A stretch of 40,918 nt of DNA from an uncultured Pseudomonadota bacterium (GCA_937912125.1 CALDOK010000127.1:1-40918), one strand, 5' to 3'; shown: positions 8,967-16,895, numbered from the stretch's first letter. Notes: generated by a model not told the origin, from the sequence alone. Program-made: numbers and translations.

Positions 8967-9613
8967 GCGCACCAACCAGCTCCGCGCAGGCCTACGCCGA
9001 GTTCGTGAAGGGTCTGTGGAAGGAGAACCCCGTCTTTGTCCAGGTGCTGGGCATGTGCCCCATGTTGGCGGTGACCAACAGCGCCGTCAACGCGGTGGCC
9101 ATGGGGGCCGCCACACTGTTCGTGCTGGTGGGGTCGAGCTTCCTGGTCTCCCTGCTGCGCAACCACATCCCCAAGCAGGTCCGGATCTCCGCCTACATCA
9201 TCATCATCGCCACCTTCGTCACGGTCATCGACTACCTGCTCAAGGCCGCTGCTCCGGACATCCACCGGGAGCTGGGCGCCTTCATCGCGCTCATCGTAGT
9301 GAACTGCCTGATCCTGGGCCGGCAGGAGGCCTTCGCCTCCCGCAACACCGTCAAGATGGCCGTGGCCGACGCCCTGGGCATGTCGGCGGGCTTCGCCTTC
9401 GCCCTGCTCTGCCTGGGCAGCGTGCGCGAGATCCTGGGTAGCGGATCCCTCTTCGGAGTCTCGCTGTTCGGGCCCAACTTCGAGCCCTGGGTGGTCATGA
9501 TCCTGCCGCCGGGCGGCTTCATCATGCTGGGGTTGATCTTGCTGTTCTTCGCCTGGCTGCAGGAACGCGCGAAGGCCAGGCGTGGGGCCTCAGCGGCCCA
9601 GGGAGGCGCCTGA
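8963..9613 (+). CDS. rnfE: Electron transport complex subunit RnfE
   Basis: RnfE is a six-helix membrane subunit homologous to NqrD. With RnfA it forms the inverted-topology core that carries an intramembrane iron centre. The two cysteines expected for that centre are Cys32 in GMCPMLAVT and Cys115 in VNCLILGR. The 216-residue length is normal. Both ends overlap neighbours (ATGA with rnfG, TGATG with rnfA), so rnfG, rnfE and rnfA are translated as a coupled block. Confidence 0.95.
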   Translation: MSAPTSSAQAYAEFVKGLWKENPVFVQVLGMCPMLAVTNSAVNAVAMGAATLFVLVGSSFLVSLLRNHIPKQVRISAYIIIIATFVTVIDYLLKAAAPDIHRELGAFIALIVVNCLILGRQEAFASRNTVKMAVADALGMSAGFAFALLCLGSVREILGSGSLFGVSLFGPNFEPWVVMILPPGGFIMLGLILLFFAWLQERAKARRGASAAQGGA

Positions 9614-10191
9614 TGGGTAGCTACATCGGCATCTTCATGGGCGCGCTGGTGATCAACAACTTCACCCTGTCCTATTTTCTTGGCCTCTGCCCCTTCTTCG
9701 GGGTCTCCGGCCGCGTCACCACCGCCCTGCGGCTGGGCCTGGCCAACATCTTCGTCATGTTGATCACGGCCTTCTGCGCCTGGGCGCTGAACACCTACGT
9801 GCTTCCCTACGCGCCCTACCTGAACATCATCAGCTACATCCTGGTGATCGCCAGCACCGTGCAGTTCGTGGAGATGGTGATCAAGAAGCTCTCCCCCGAG
9901 CTGTTCCGGGCGCTGGGCATCTTCCTGCCGCTCATCACCACCAACTGCGCCATCCTGGGGCTGGCCATCTTCATGACCAACAAGGGCTTCGGGCTGGGGC
10001 AGGGGCTGGTCTACGCCCTGGGCGCCGGTGGCGGCGTGACCCTGGCGCTGGTGCTCATGGCCGGCCTGCGGGAAGAGGCCGAGCTCTCCGACATCCCCTC
10101 CATGATGCGCGGCACCGCCATGAACTTGATCATCGCCGGGCTGCTCTCGCTGGCCTTCATGGGCTTCGCGGGGCTGTTCTCGGCGGGCTAG
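9613..10191 (+). CDS. rnfA: Electron transport complex subunit RnfA
   Basis: RnfA is the membrane partner of RnfE, homologous to NqrE. The 192-residue product has six membrane segments, begins with the conserved INNFTLSYFLGLCPFFG segment, and carries the paired metal-centre cysteines Cys26 and Cys112 (TNCAILG). Its ATG overlaps the rnfE stop. It is the last canonical rnf gene; a small Cys-rich membrane protein gene starts 8 nt later. Confidence 0.95.
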   Translation: MGSYIGIFMGALVINNFTLSYFLGLCPFFGVSGRVTTALRLGLANIFVMLITAFCAWALNTYVLPYAPYLNIISYILVIASTVQFVEMVIKKLSPELFRALGIFLPLITTNCAILGLAIFMTNKGFGLGQGLVYALGAGGGVTLALVLMAGLREEAELSDIPSMMRGTAMNLIIAGLLSLAFMGFAGLFSAG

Positions 10192-10199
10192 GGGCCCGG

Positions 10200-10415
10200 G
10201 TGCTCACCCACGTCCTGGCCATCCTCGGCCTGGGAGCTGCATGCGGGCTGTGGATCGTGGTCCAGAAGTGGATCGCGGCCCAGGACCCTGAGCAGCCGGG
10301 GGTGGAGGGCAGCAAGGGCTGCGGGGCCAAGGGCTGCGAGCTGCCCGAGAGCGCGTGCGGGGGCTGCGCGGAGCGTGAGGGGTGCGAGGGCGGCCCCGGA
10401 GCCTGTAGCCTGTAG
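10200..10415 (+). CDS. Small single-pass Cys-rich membrane protein, NqrM-like in layout
   Basis: This 71-residue protein starts with GTG behind an AGGGG sequence, 8 nt after rnfA. It has one N-terminal membrane helix (about residues 4-25, with Cys15) and a short soluble tail with six cysteines (Cys41, 46, 53, 56, 62, 69). That layout resembles NqrM, which is needed to mature the iron centre of Na+-NQR, and also the FeoB-associated Cys-rich membrane proteins. The position right after rnfE and rnfA, whose products carry the matching iron centre, suggests a metal-delivery factor for Rnf. This role is inferred; overall sequence similarity to NqrM cannot be judged by eye. Confidence 0.7.
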   Translation: MLTHVLAILGLGAACGLWIVVQKWIAAQDPEQPGVEGSKGCGAKGCELPESACGGCAEREGCEGGPGACSL

Positions 10416-10428
10416 CCAGGAGCCCACC

Positions 10429-11553
10429 ATGCACATCCTCTACGGCGTCGTCGGCGAAGGCATGGGCCACGCCACCCGCTCGGCCCTGATCATCCAGCAC
10501 CTGCTCGACCTGGGGCACGCGGTCCGGGTGGTGGTCTCGGGCCGGGCCCATGGCTTCCTGGCACAGCGCTTCGGGCATCACCCGGGCTTCGAACTGCAGG
10601 AGATCCGGGGGCTCGAGCTGGCCATCGACGGCATGGAGGTGGACCTCGAAGAGACCGTCTGGGAGAACCTCGAGCATGCTCCCGCGAAGCTGCTGCACAA
10701 TGTCGAAGCCTACGCCCGGGTGGTCCAGAGCGGCGTGGAGCCCGACCTGGTGATCAGCGACTTCGAGTCCTTCGCCTACCTGTATGCCCGCAACCACTTC
10801 ATCCCGGTGGTGAGCATCGACAACATGCAGGTGCTCAACCGCTGCCGGCACCCCGCTGAGATCCGCGGCGATCTCGACTTCCAGCTGGCCAAGCTGGCGG
10901 TCAAGGTCAAGCTGCCGGGGGCCTACCACTACCTGATCACCAGCTTCTTCTTCCCCGATGTGCGCAAGCCCCGCACCACCCTGGTGCCCCCCATCCTGCG
11001 CCCGGAGATCCTCGCGGCCCGCCGCGAACCGCGCGACCACGTGCTGGTCTATCAGGCGCCCGCCGCCCTCGAGGCCTGGCTGCCCGTGCTGCGCCGGCTC
11101 CCCCACCGCTTCGTGGTCTACGGCATGGGGCGGGAGGGCCGCGAGGGCAACCTCGAGCTGCGTCCTTTCTCGGCCGCTGGATTCATCGAAGACCTGCGCA
11201 CGGCCCGGGCCGTGGTGGCCGGCGGCGGCTTCTCCTTGATGTCCGAGGCGGTGCACCTCGGCGTCCCGAGCTTCGCGGTGCCCCTCAAGCAGCAGTACGA
11301 GCAGGAGCTCAACGCCCGCTACCTGAGCTGGCTGGGCTACGGCGACTGGGCCCCCGAACCCGACCCAGATCGCCTGCTGCGCTTCCTGGCCTGCACCGAC
11401 GACCACGCCCAGGCCCTCGAGCGCTACCCGCGCCAGGACAACAGCCTCACCCTGAGCTGTGTCGACGAGCTGATGGCTCGAGCGTCCGCTGGTGAGTCCA
11501 GGCCCGTGCGCTTGAGCGTCGAGGCCATGGGGCAGTGGTTGGCGGAAGGCTGA
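10429..11553 (+). CDS. Glycosyltransferase of the MJ1255/VC2487 type (GT-B fold)
   Basis: The 374-residue product has a GT-B-type N-terminal signature GEGMGHATR at residues 9-17. Its C-terminal nucleotide-sugar-binding region includes GGGFSLMSEAVHLGVP and a downstream QYEQELNA motif typical of this family. The start is the ATG at 10429, preceded by AGGAG; a longer upstream extension lacks this signal. It lies 13 nt after the small Cys-rich gene and is probably co-transcribed with the rnf operon, although no functional link to Rnf is evident. Donor and acceptor cannot be predicted. Confidence 0.85.
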   Translation: MHILYGVVGEGMGHATRSALIIQHLLDLGHAVRVVVSGRAHGFLAQRFGHHPGFELQEIRGLELAIDGMEVDLEETVWENLEHAPAKLLHNVEAYARVVQSGVEPDLVISDFESFAYLYARNHFIPVVSIDNMQVLNRCRHPAEIRGDLDFQLAKLAVKVKLPGAYHYLITSFFFPDVRKPRTTLVPPILRPEILAARREPRDHVLVYQAPAALEAWLPVLRRLPHRFVVYGMGREGREGNLELRPFSAAGFIEDLRTARAVVAGGGFSLMSEAVHLGVPSFAVPLKQQYEQELNARYLSWLGYGDWAPEPDPDRLLRFLACTDDHAQALERYPRQDNSLTLSCVDELMARASAGESRPVRLSVEAMGQWLAEG

Positions 11554-11603
11554 GGATTCCGCGGTCCCTGGCCGTTATGGAGGGCAGCCCTGAGGAACGC
11601 ACC

Positions 11604-12980
11604 GTGACCAAGCTCCACACCCTCGCCCTGTTGGCCCTCGCCGCCGCTTGCACCCCCAAGGACGACACGGCCGGTGACACCGCCGTGCAGTCCCTCATCC
11701 CCGACCTGCCCACCGGCGGCTGCGAGATGGCGTCCTACGACTGGGTGCCCCTGGACCAGGTCGGCGACGTGGTGGACGCGGACGAGGGCGACGACCTCGA
11801 GGTCGGCTCTGCGGCCATCGACTTCCTGCTGGCGTCCTATGGCGTCACCCAGTTCTCGCCGCTGCCCCACGACGTCCGTGGCTGGCGCATCCGCTACGTC
11901 ACTCAGGACAAGGGCCAGCCCGTCGAGGCCACCATGGTGCTCACGCTGCCCGATGTCGATGACGGCAGCAGCTTCCCCATCGTGGTCTGGCCCCACGGCA
12001 CCTCGGGCTTCACCGACGAGTGCGCTCCCTCGGCGGGCGGCATGACCGAGTCCGGCTTCGGCATCATCTTCGCCAGCATGGGCTACGCCGTGGTCGCGCC
12101 GGACTATCTGGGCATGAACGGCTTCGGCGAGCCTTCGGGCATGCTCCACCCCTACCTGGTCCCCGAAGCCACGGCCGTGGCCACCCTCGACGCCGTCCGC
12201 GCGGCCATTCGCTTCGTCGAGGACGAGCAACCTGGCGCCGCCATGAACGCCGATCAGACCATCTTCTGGGGGGGCTCCGAGGGGGGCTTCGCGGCCCTGT
12301 GGGCCGAGCGCTACCAGCCCCGCTATCTGCCCGAGGTCACCACCGTGGCCACCGTCGCCCTGGTGCCTCCCACGGACCTCACCGCCATCGCCTTGCAAGG
12401 CCTGGCCCAGCCCATCGACGCCAGTGGCGGGCTGGTGGCTGCCCTCACCGCCCAGCACTCCTGGTTCCAGGCGCCGGGGCATTCGCTCAACGAGGTGCTG
12501 CTCGACTCCATCGCCGAGGCATTGCCCCAGGAGATGATGGAGTCCTGCAACGACTTCCCGTCCGTCGACAGCGCCGAGACCCTCGAGGAGATCTTCCAGC
12601 CTGCCCTGCTCGCCCAGGCCGCCACCGGCAGCATCGAGGGCTTCGACCCCTGGGCCTGCTACCTGGGCATGGCCGATCTCGCCGAGACCGTCATCCCTCG
12701 CGACATCGATCCTCCCGTGCTCATCCAGGTCAGCGGCGCCGACCAGCTGGTGGTCGCCAGCACCGTGCGCGACTCCATCCCTGGGCTGTGCGAGGACGGC
12801 TACCGCATCGACTACATCGAGTGCGAGGGGCTGGACCACACCGACGGCGCCGTGTACTCACTGCCCTACCAGATCGAGTGGGTCGCCGAGCGCCTGGCAG
12901 GTACGCCGCTGCCCGAGGTCGAGACCTGCGTGGTCGATGCGCCCATCGACTGCGAGCAGTTCCTGGACCTCGAGGAGTAG
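11604..12980 (+). CDS. Secreted lipase-like alpha/beta hydrolase, probable lipoprotein
   Basis: The GTG at 11604 follows GAGG and gives a short hydrophobic leader ending in ALAAAC, then TPKDDTAGD. The lipobox is weak (Ala at -3), so lipidation is likely but not certain. The mature part resembles secretory (LIP-type) lipases: oxyanion segment WPHGTSG, nucleophile elbow GGSEGG with Ser225, and probable acid and base Asp380 (GADQ) and His412 (LDHTDG). Length is 458 residues. Several cysteines suggest disulfides outside the cytoplasm. It lies 50 nt after the glycosyltransferase and converges with the diguanylate cyclase gene. Confidence 0.8.
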   Translation: MTKLHTLALLALAAACTPKDDTAGDTAVQSLIPDLPTGGCEMASYDWVPLDQVGDVVDADEGDDLEVGSAAIDFLLASYGVTQFSPLPHDVRGWRIRYVTQDKGQPVEATMVLTLPDVDDGSSFPIVVWPHGTSGFTDECAPSAGGMTESGFGIIFASMGYAVVAPDYLGMNGFGEPSGMLHPYLVPEATAVATLDAVRAAIRFVEDEQPGAAMNADQTIFWGGSEGGFAALWAERYQPRYLPEVTTVATVALVPPTDLTAIALQGLAQPIDASGGLVAALTAQHSWFQAPGHSLNEVLLDSIAEALPQEMMESCNDFPSVDSAETLEEIFQPALLAQAATGSIEGFDPWACYLGMADLAETVIPRDIDPPVLIQVSGADQLVVASTVRDSIPGLCEDGYRIDYIECEGLDHTDGAVYSLPYQIEWVAERLAGTPLPEVETCVVDAPIDCEQFLDLEE

Positions 12981-13000
12981 TCGCGCCGCCCGATGGGCCT

Positions 13001-13028
13001 TGGGGAGCGCTGGACCGTCAGCGCCCCA
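13001..13028. terminator. Hairpin between convergent genes, possible bidirectional terminator
   Basis: TGGGGAGCGCTG (13001-13012) pairs with CAGCGCCCCA (13019-13028), leaving one bulged A and a 6-nt loop. It sits between the lipase stop and the diguanylate cyclase stop, overlapping the latter. There is no T-run, so intrinsic termination would be weak. Confidence 0.4.
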
Positions 13029-14835
13029 TGGGCTTCTCGGCCACCATCAGGCGGCCGCGCCCCCCGGCCTTGGCCCGGTACAGCGCGCGGTCCGAGCGTC
13101 GGACGAGCGCCTCCAGGGACTCGCCCGGCACATGCACGGCGATGCCAGCGCAGAAGCTCAGGGGCTCGTCCAGGGGGCCGCTGTCGAGCCTGATGCGACC
13201 CACCGCATCGCGGATGCGGTTGACATAGACCAGCACCTCTTCGAGGGTGGCCGCGTGCAGGAAGGCCAGGAACTCATCGCCGCCGTAGCGCACGGCCACG
13301 TCGCTGGAGCGGGTGCGCTCGATCAGGGTGCGCGAGACCAGCTCGAAGACCTGGTCGGCCACCTCGGCGCCGAGGGAGCTGTTGAGCTCGCCGGTGCGGT
13401 CGAGGTCGAACAGGACCACCGCATAGCCTTCGCTGGGGTTGCGGGCGGTGCGGCGCAGCAGGTGGCGACCGAGCACGTCGAAGTAGCGCCGGGTGTAGAG
13501 CTTGGTGAGCGGGTCGCGGATGACCATCTGATAGTAGCGGTCGTCCTCGCGCTTGAGCGTCTGGTGGATGACCTCGCGCTCGGCGGTGGTGGCCAGGGGA
13601 CCGCTGATGCGGGACAGCAGGCCGTCGACCTCGCGGCTGATGCTGATGGGCTTGGTGAGCTCGAAGCGAGCCAGGCCGGTGAGGCTGGCGTCGCCCGGTG
13701 AGAACAGGGGCAGCCAGAGGTAGTGCACTCGGCCCGCGCCGTCGCTGCTGGCACCGGGGGAGCGGTTGGGCAGGGGCTCGGCGTAGTAGCGCACCTGGAA
13801 GCTGCGGGGCCCGTGGCGTTCATGCCAGCGCGCGCGGGTGCCGGCGCCCAGGAACTCGATCTCGGGCTCGGCGGCGGTGTAGGGCTGGGCCACGTAGGCG
13901 TTGGCGGCGCAGAGGTGGACGGCCTGGGCGCGGTTGGCCTGGACGATCAGATCGATCTCACGCGCTGGGAGGATCGGCTCGAGCCGCTCGAGCAAGCTGG
14001 CCACCACCCGAGCGAAGCCCTGCTCGCGCTCGAGCTCGTGGAGGATCTCACGCAGCAGGCGGTTGGTGTGGAGCAGGGCCGAGCTGTCGGCGTCGCCCAC
14101 CAGGGCCAGGCCGCACTCGAGGTCGTCCAGGTTCGCCAGCACGGTCTGGACCAGGTGCTCGGGCACCATGGGGCCGTGGTGGGGCGCGATGCTGCGGATG
14201 GCCAGATCGTCGAGCTGGCGCAGGGCGGACTGCAGCGCCTCGCGGGACGGCAGCCGCCGCTCATGGAACAGGAACAGCCCGTCGAGCACAGAGGTGTCGT
14301 TGGCGATCAGGCCGGCGCCACCCTCCATTACGCCGAACAGACCCCCCGTGAACAGGGTGCCTGTGGCGGCGTCGAAGGTGCAGAAAGAGCCCTGGGCGGG
14401 GGCGAAAGGGGTGGGCACGAAGCGCAGGGCGCGGCCACCCAGATCGATGTTCCAGTCGTGCTCGTTGACGAACCAGCGGGGGATGCTGAGGCCGATCTGG
14501 TCCCAGGAGTCGCGGGTGGAGCTGTGGGTGACGAGCACCGCGTCGGTGCGGGTGATGAGCCGCTGCAGATGCAGCAGCGCCGCCACATTCGCCGGGGTGG
14601 GCTCGTGGCAGACCACGTATCGAACCTGATCCAGGGGCACGATGCGCTCGACCTGTGTGACCAGCTCGGCGGGCGAGAGCAGGTTGCCGGGGTCGAAGAG
14701 CACGGACTGATCCCCGCGCTCGACCAAAAAGGAGTGGCACGGCAAGCCCCCGTCCAAGGACAGCTTGCCGACCCACCAGATGCCCCCGATCAGGGGCAGG
14801 ACGTTGTCGACGCCCAGGGTTCTGCGTCTCGCCAA
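13018..14835 (-). CDS. Diguanylate cyclase with N-terminal ODP/metallo-beta-lactamase-like domain
   Basis: The C-terminal GGDEF domain (about residues 440-600) has an intact GGDEF at 518-522 and an allosteric I-site RSSD at 509-512, so c-di-GMP synthesis with product inhibition is expected. The N-terminal 250 residues resemble the flavodiiron/ODP metallo-beta-lactamase fold that senses oxygen. His77-Glu78 and His219-His220 remain, but Thr80-Pro81 stand where Asp-His is expected, and Ala/Pro and Gly replace other ligands (PFAPAQGSF, FTGGLFG). Metal binding may therefore be altered. The TTG start with GAGG upstream is the best choice. It lies 17 nt after a lipoprotein gene on the same strand. 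The 605-residue protein has no membrane segment. Confidence 0.85.
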   Translation of the reverse strand: MARRRTLGVDNVLPLIGGIWWVGKLSLDGGLPCHSFLVERGDQSVLFDPGNLLSPAELVTQVERIVPLDQVRYVVCHEPTPANVAALLHLQRLITRTDAVLVTHSSTRDSWDQIGLSIPRWFVNEHDWNIDLGGRALRFVPTPFAPAQGSFCTFDAATGTLFTGGLFGVMEGGAGLIANDTSVLDGLFLFHERRLPSREALQSALRQLDDLAIRSIAPHHGPMVPEHLVQTVLANLDDLECGLALVGDADSSALLHTNRLLREILHELEREQGFARVVASLLERLEPILPAREIDLIVQANRAQAVHLCAANAYVAQPYTAAEPEIEFLGAGTRARWHERHGPRSFQVRYYAEPLPNRSPGASSDGAGRVHYLWLPLFSPGDASLTGLARFELTKPISISREVDGLLSRISGPLATTAEREVIHQTLKREDDRYYQMVIRDPLTKLYTRRYFDVLGRHLLRRTARNPSEGYAVVLFDLDRTGELNSSLGAEVADQVFELVSRTLIERTRSSDVAVRYGGDEFLAFLHAATLEEVLVYVNRIRDAVGRIRLDSGPLDEPLSFCAGIAVHVPGESLEALVRRSDRALYRAKAGGRGRLMVAEKPMGR

Positions 14836-14852
14836 GGAAGGCCTCGTGCAGG

Positions 14853-15350
14853 CTACTGCTGGCGACCTGTGACGGAGACCGGAGCGGACACGTTGCCGTC
14901 CTCGTCCACCACCTGGAAGCGCAGCGTGTAGGAGGTGGCGCTGGCGCAGGCGATGCCATGGTCGGACTCACGGAAGCTGCCGAAGCACTCGCCGCTGGCG
15001 TTGCACACCAGCTGGTAGGCGGCCAGCTCGCCGCCAGCGTCGTTCAGCACCGTGACGATGCTGTTCTCCATGTCGAAGGAGGAGATGGTGTCGGCGCCCT
15101 GGGGGTCGTCCGCGATGCAGTTGACCTCCCACTGGTAGAACTTGTCGCCGGTCTTGTGCTGGTAGCAGTAGCCGTCGGCCTCCTCGATCCAGGGGGCGTC
15201 GGGGTCGGCGTCGCCGTCGGTGTCGGTGTCGGTGTCGGTGTCCGTGTCGCCCTCGGAGCCGTCGGTGTCGTCCTTGTCGGGATCCGGGCAGGCGATGAGG
15301 CCCAGGGAGAGGGCGATGGCGAGCAGGGGGAAGAGGCGGGTGATGGTCAT
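14853..15350 (-). CDS. Small secreted lipoprotein with Asp-Thr repeat linker
   Basis: A signal peptide ends in the good lipobox LIAC, followed by PDPDKDDTDG and a linker of repeated Thr-Asp pairs. The rest, about 110 residues, has five cysteines and a probable beta-sandwich ending in a segment like an Ig-type strand (YTLRFQVVDEDGNVS). The ATG is preceded by GAGGAG. It is the first gene of a two-gene unit with the diguanylate cyclase. Function is unknown; the linker suggests surface display. Confidence 0.75.
   Translation of the reverse strand: MTITRLFPLLAIALSLGLIACPDPDKDDTDGSEGDTDTDTDTDTDGDADPDAPWIEEADGYCYQHKTGDKFYQWEVNCIADDPQGADTISSFDMENSIVTVLNDAGGELAAYQLVCNASGECFGSFRESDHGIACASATSYTLRFQVVDEDGNVSAPVSVTGRQQ
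15219..15248 (-). repeat. In-frame hexanucleotide repeat coding Asp-Thr
   Basis: Four perfect copies of GGTGTC and one imperfect copy (CGTGTC) run in tandem inside the lipoprotein gene. On the coding strand they encode alternating Thr and Asp in the linker. Copy-number change would stay in frame and only alter linker length. Confidence 0.8.
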
Positions 15351-15695
15351 GGAGTACTCCTCTCTTGCGTTGGGCCTCAGGGACCGTTTTCAGTGTAGTG
15401 CGGTGACGTGGGTGACACAATGGCACGCTGGGTCAAGAGTCCATCGGCAGGTCGCGCGGCCTTGGTCCCCGCTTCGGCCACGGGCCGAACCAGGACACGC
15501 GGCTTGCTTGCTGGTGGGGGGAGGCTGCCTCCCCCCAGACCGCTAGCGCGCCCCCCTCTCCGCGCCCTATGGGCGCGCCGGGGCACATTCGTGCCCCGGA
15601 AAACAAACCACCGTTCAACCATCCTGATCCGGTGACTGGCCGAATCGTGGGTCATGGCCAGTCCTTGGTCATGGCCACGGGGGCTTCGGGCCTGG
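15351..15695. other. Gene-free stretch with clustered hairpins
   Basis: No convincing gene lies here. The stretch is downstream of the 15696-16703 gene and upstream of the lipoprotein, both on the minus strand. It contains four perfect short hairpins (15473-15599), an 8-bp inverted repeat GACTGGCC/GGCCAGTC (15634-15641 and 15656-15663) and a direct repeat GGTCATGGCCA (15650-15660 and 15668-15678). The lipoprotein ribosome binding site is at its left end. Confidence 0.6.
15473..15599. repeat. Cluster of four perfect stem-loops
   Basis: The stems are TTCGGCC/GGCCGAA (15473-15489, 3-nt loop), TGGGGGGAGG/CCTCCCCCCA (15515-15537, 3-nt loop), CGCGCCC/GGGCGCG (15561-15577, loop TAT) and CCGGGGCAC/GTGCCCCGG (15578-15599, loop ATTC). 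The last two touch. None is followed by a T-run on the strand where it would act, so they are not ordinary terminators. They could be a structured RNA or a dispersed REP-like element. Confidence 0.65.
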
Positions 15696-16703
15696 TCAGC
15701 CCACCAGCGAGGCGATGGCCGGGGCCCGCAGGCACACCTGAGCGCCGCTGAGCTCGTGGGCACGGCGGGCCAGGCCCGCGGTGATCAGCTGGTTGTCCAG
15801 CTCGGGCTCCATTGGCAGCGGCGAGCCTGGCAGGAGCTGATCCAGACGCGCGGCCAGGCGGTGGTCGGAGACCAGGATGTCCACCACGCCGCGGATCTCG
15901 TCGCCGATCTTGCCCGCCGAGGAGAGCATGGCCCACTCGTCGTTGTCGATGCGCCTCTGCAGCCTGGTGTGGCGCCCGATGGCCTCCACCAGCGCGGGTA
16001 CACCCCCGGTGAAGTCGGCTGCGCCGGTCATCCGGCCGCTGAGCTGGGGACCCACCATGCGGCCGAGCATGTCGTAGGTCTCACCGGGGCCGAAGTCGGC
16101 CAGCTCCACCGGCCGACCCTCGAAGCCCCGCAGCGCCGGGGCGTTGGCGGTGCCCCCCAGCAGCAGCACGCAGCGTCGCTCGCTGGGGTAGGCCGAGCTG
16201 TAGGATTCCCATGCCAGGAGGAGGTCTTCGGCGGCGTCCACGGGGAGATGCTCAGCGCCGTGCGCCATCAGGGCCACGGGGATGTCGCTCTGTTCCTGGG
16301 CCTTGGCCAGCAGCTCCTGGGCCACCAGCCGGAAGCCCTTGCGCTCGGCCACGGTGGGGATGCGGATGTCGTCGGCGCGCTGGGCGGACAGCTGCGCCAG
16401 GACGCGGAGCAGGAACTGCCACGCGACCACGCAGTTGCGGCCCTGCAGCGGGCGCAGGTTGACGGTGCGGCAGCCCACTCCTGGCTCGCTCACCGCCAGC
16501 TCGAGGGCCACGTCCTCGAGGAATGCCTGGGGGCAGGACCAGCGGGGCGTGAGCAGGGCGACGGGCTCCTGCCGGCGCAGAGAGGTGCGCACGGTGCGTC
16601 CGCTCTTGCCGCGGTGGGCGGCCTCGGTGATGCGCTGGGACGGGTCGAAGTGGGGCTCGTCGCTGCGATGATGCAGGCTGAGGCGGCGGGCCAGGCGGGT
16701 CAT
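15696..16703 (-). CDS. Unknown protein resembling an AAA-type ATPase with degenerate P-loop
   Basis: This 335-residue protein is not recognised with confidence. The pattern of strands and motifs recalls AAA/STAND-type ATPases. A strand followed by LLTPRWSCPQAFL sits where the Walker A loop would be but lacks GxxxxGK. PVALMAHGAEHLP occupies the Walker B position without paired acidic residues, LLLGGTANAP resembles sensor 1, and DFTGGVPALVEAIG resembles the lid. If the comparison holds, it probably does not hydrolyse ATP. The ATG has GAGG at 5 nt. It is transcribed away from 16896-18644 and may form one functional locus with it. Confidence 0.6.
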   Translation of the reverse strand: MTRLARRLSLHHRSDEPHFDPSQRITEAAHRGKSGRTVRTSLRRQEPVALLTPRWSCPQAFLEDVALELAVSEPGVGCRTVNLRPLQGRNCVVAWQFLLRVLAQLSAQRADDIRIPTVAERKGFRLVAQELLAKAQEQSDIPVALMAHGAEHLPVDAAEDLLLAWESYSSAYPSERRCVLLLGGTANAPALRGFEGRPVELADFGPGETYDMLGRMVGPQLSGRMTGAADFTGGVPALVEAIGRHTRLQRRIDNDEWAMLSSAGKIGDEIRGVVDILVSDHRLAARLDQLLPGSPLPMEPELDNQLITAGLARRAHELSGAQVCLRAPAIASLVG

Positions 16704-16895
16704 GGCATCCTCGCGAGCCGGGTGGGGAACCCGGGCGGATCCGTGGGGGCTAGCATCGGCAGGCTAGTGCTATCGGTATTGTCGTGTCAAGTGTTTTTCT
16801 TGGAATTCACCCGAGTATGCGCTGGTGGCGGACAGCCATCGTCCGCTCGTGGCTCCTGGTATGGCAGCGTCGGCGCGTCGCGATACGGTCAGGGC
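16704..16895. other. Divergent intergenic region with an AT-richer island
   Basis: These 192 nt separate two divergent orphan genes and must hold the promoters for both. The part around 16765-16815 is clearly less GC-rich than its surroundings. It includes related sequences GCTAGCATCGG and GCTAGTGCTATCGG in tandem (about 16750-16776), and a 6-bp hairpin GCGGAC/GTCCGC (16828-16846) in the leader of the + gene. Confidence 0.5.
16761..16790 (-). promoter_or_regulatory. Candidate sigma70-type promoter for 15696-16703
   Basis: Reading the minus strand, a perfect -35 hexamer TTGACA (16790-16785) is followed after 18 nt by TAGCCT (16766-16761), a weak -10 match. Predicted transcription would start about 50 nt before the ATG at 16703. 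The sequence lies in the AT-richer island. Confidence 0.35.

Noticed and set aside
15578..15599. Strong hairpin as an intrinsic terminator
   Set aside because: On the + strand it is followed by A-rich sequence and on the minus strand by another hairpin; no T-run follows in either direction.
15377..15763. Open frames of 60-130 codons in the hairpin region, on both strands
   Set aside because: They run through the inverted repeats, give Pro/Arg/Gly-rich products on either strand and have no ribosome binding site.
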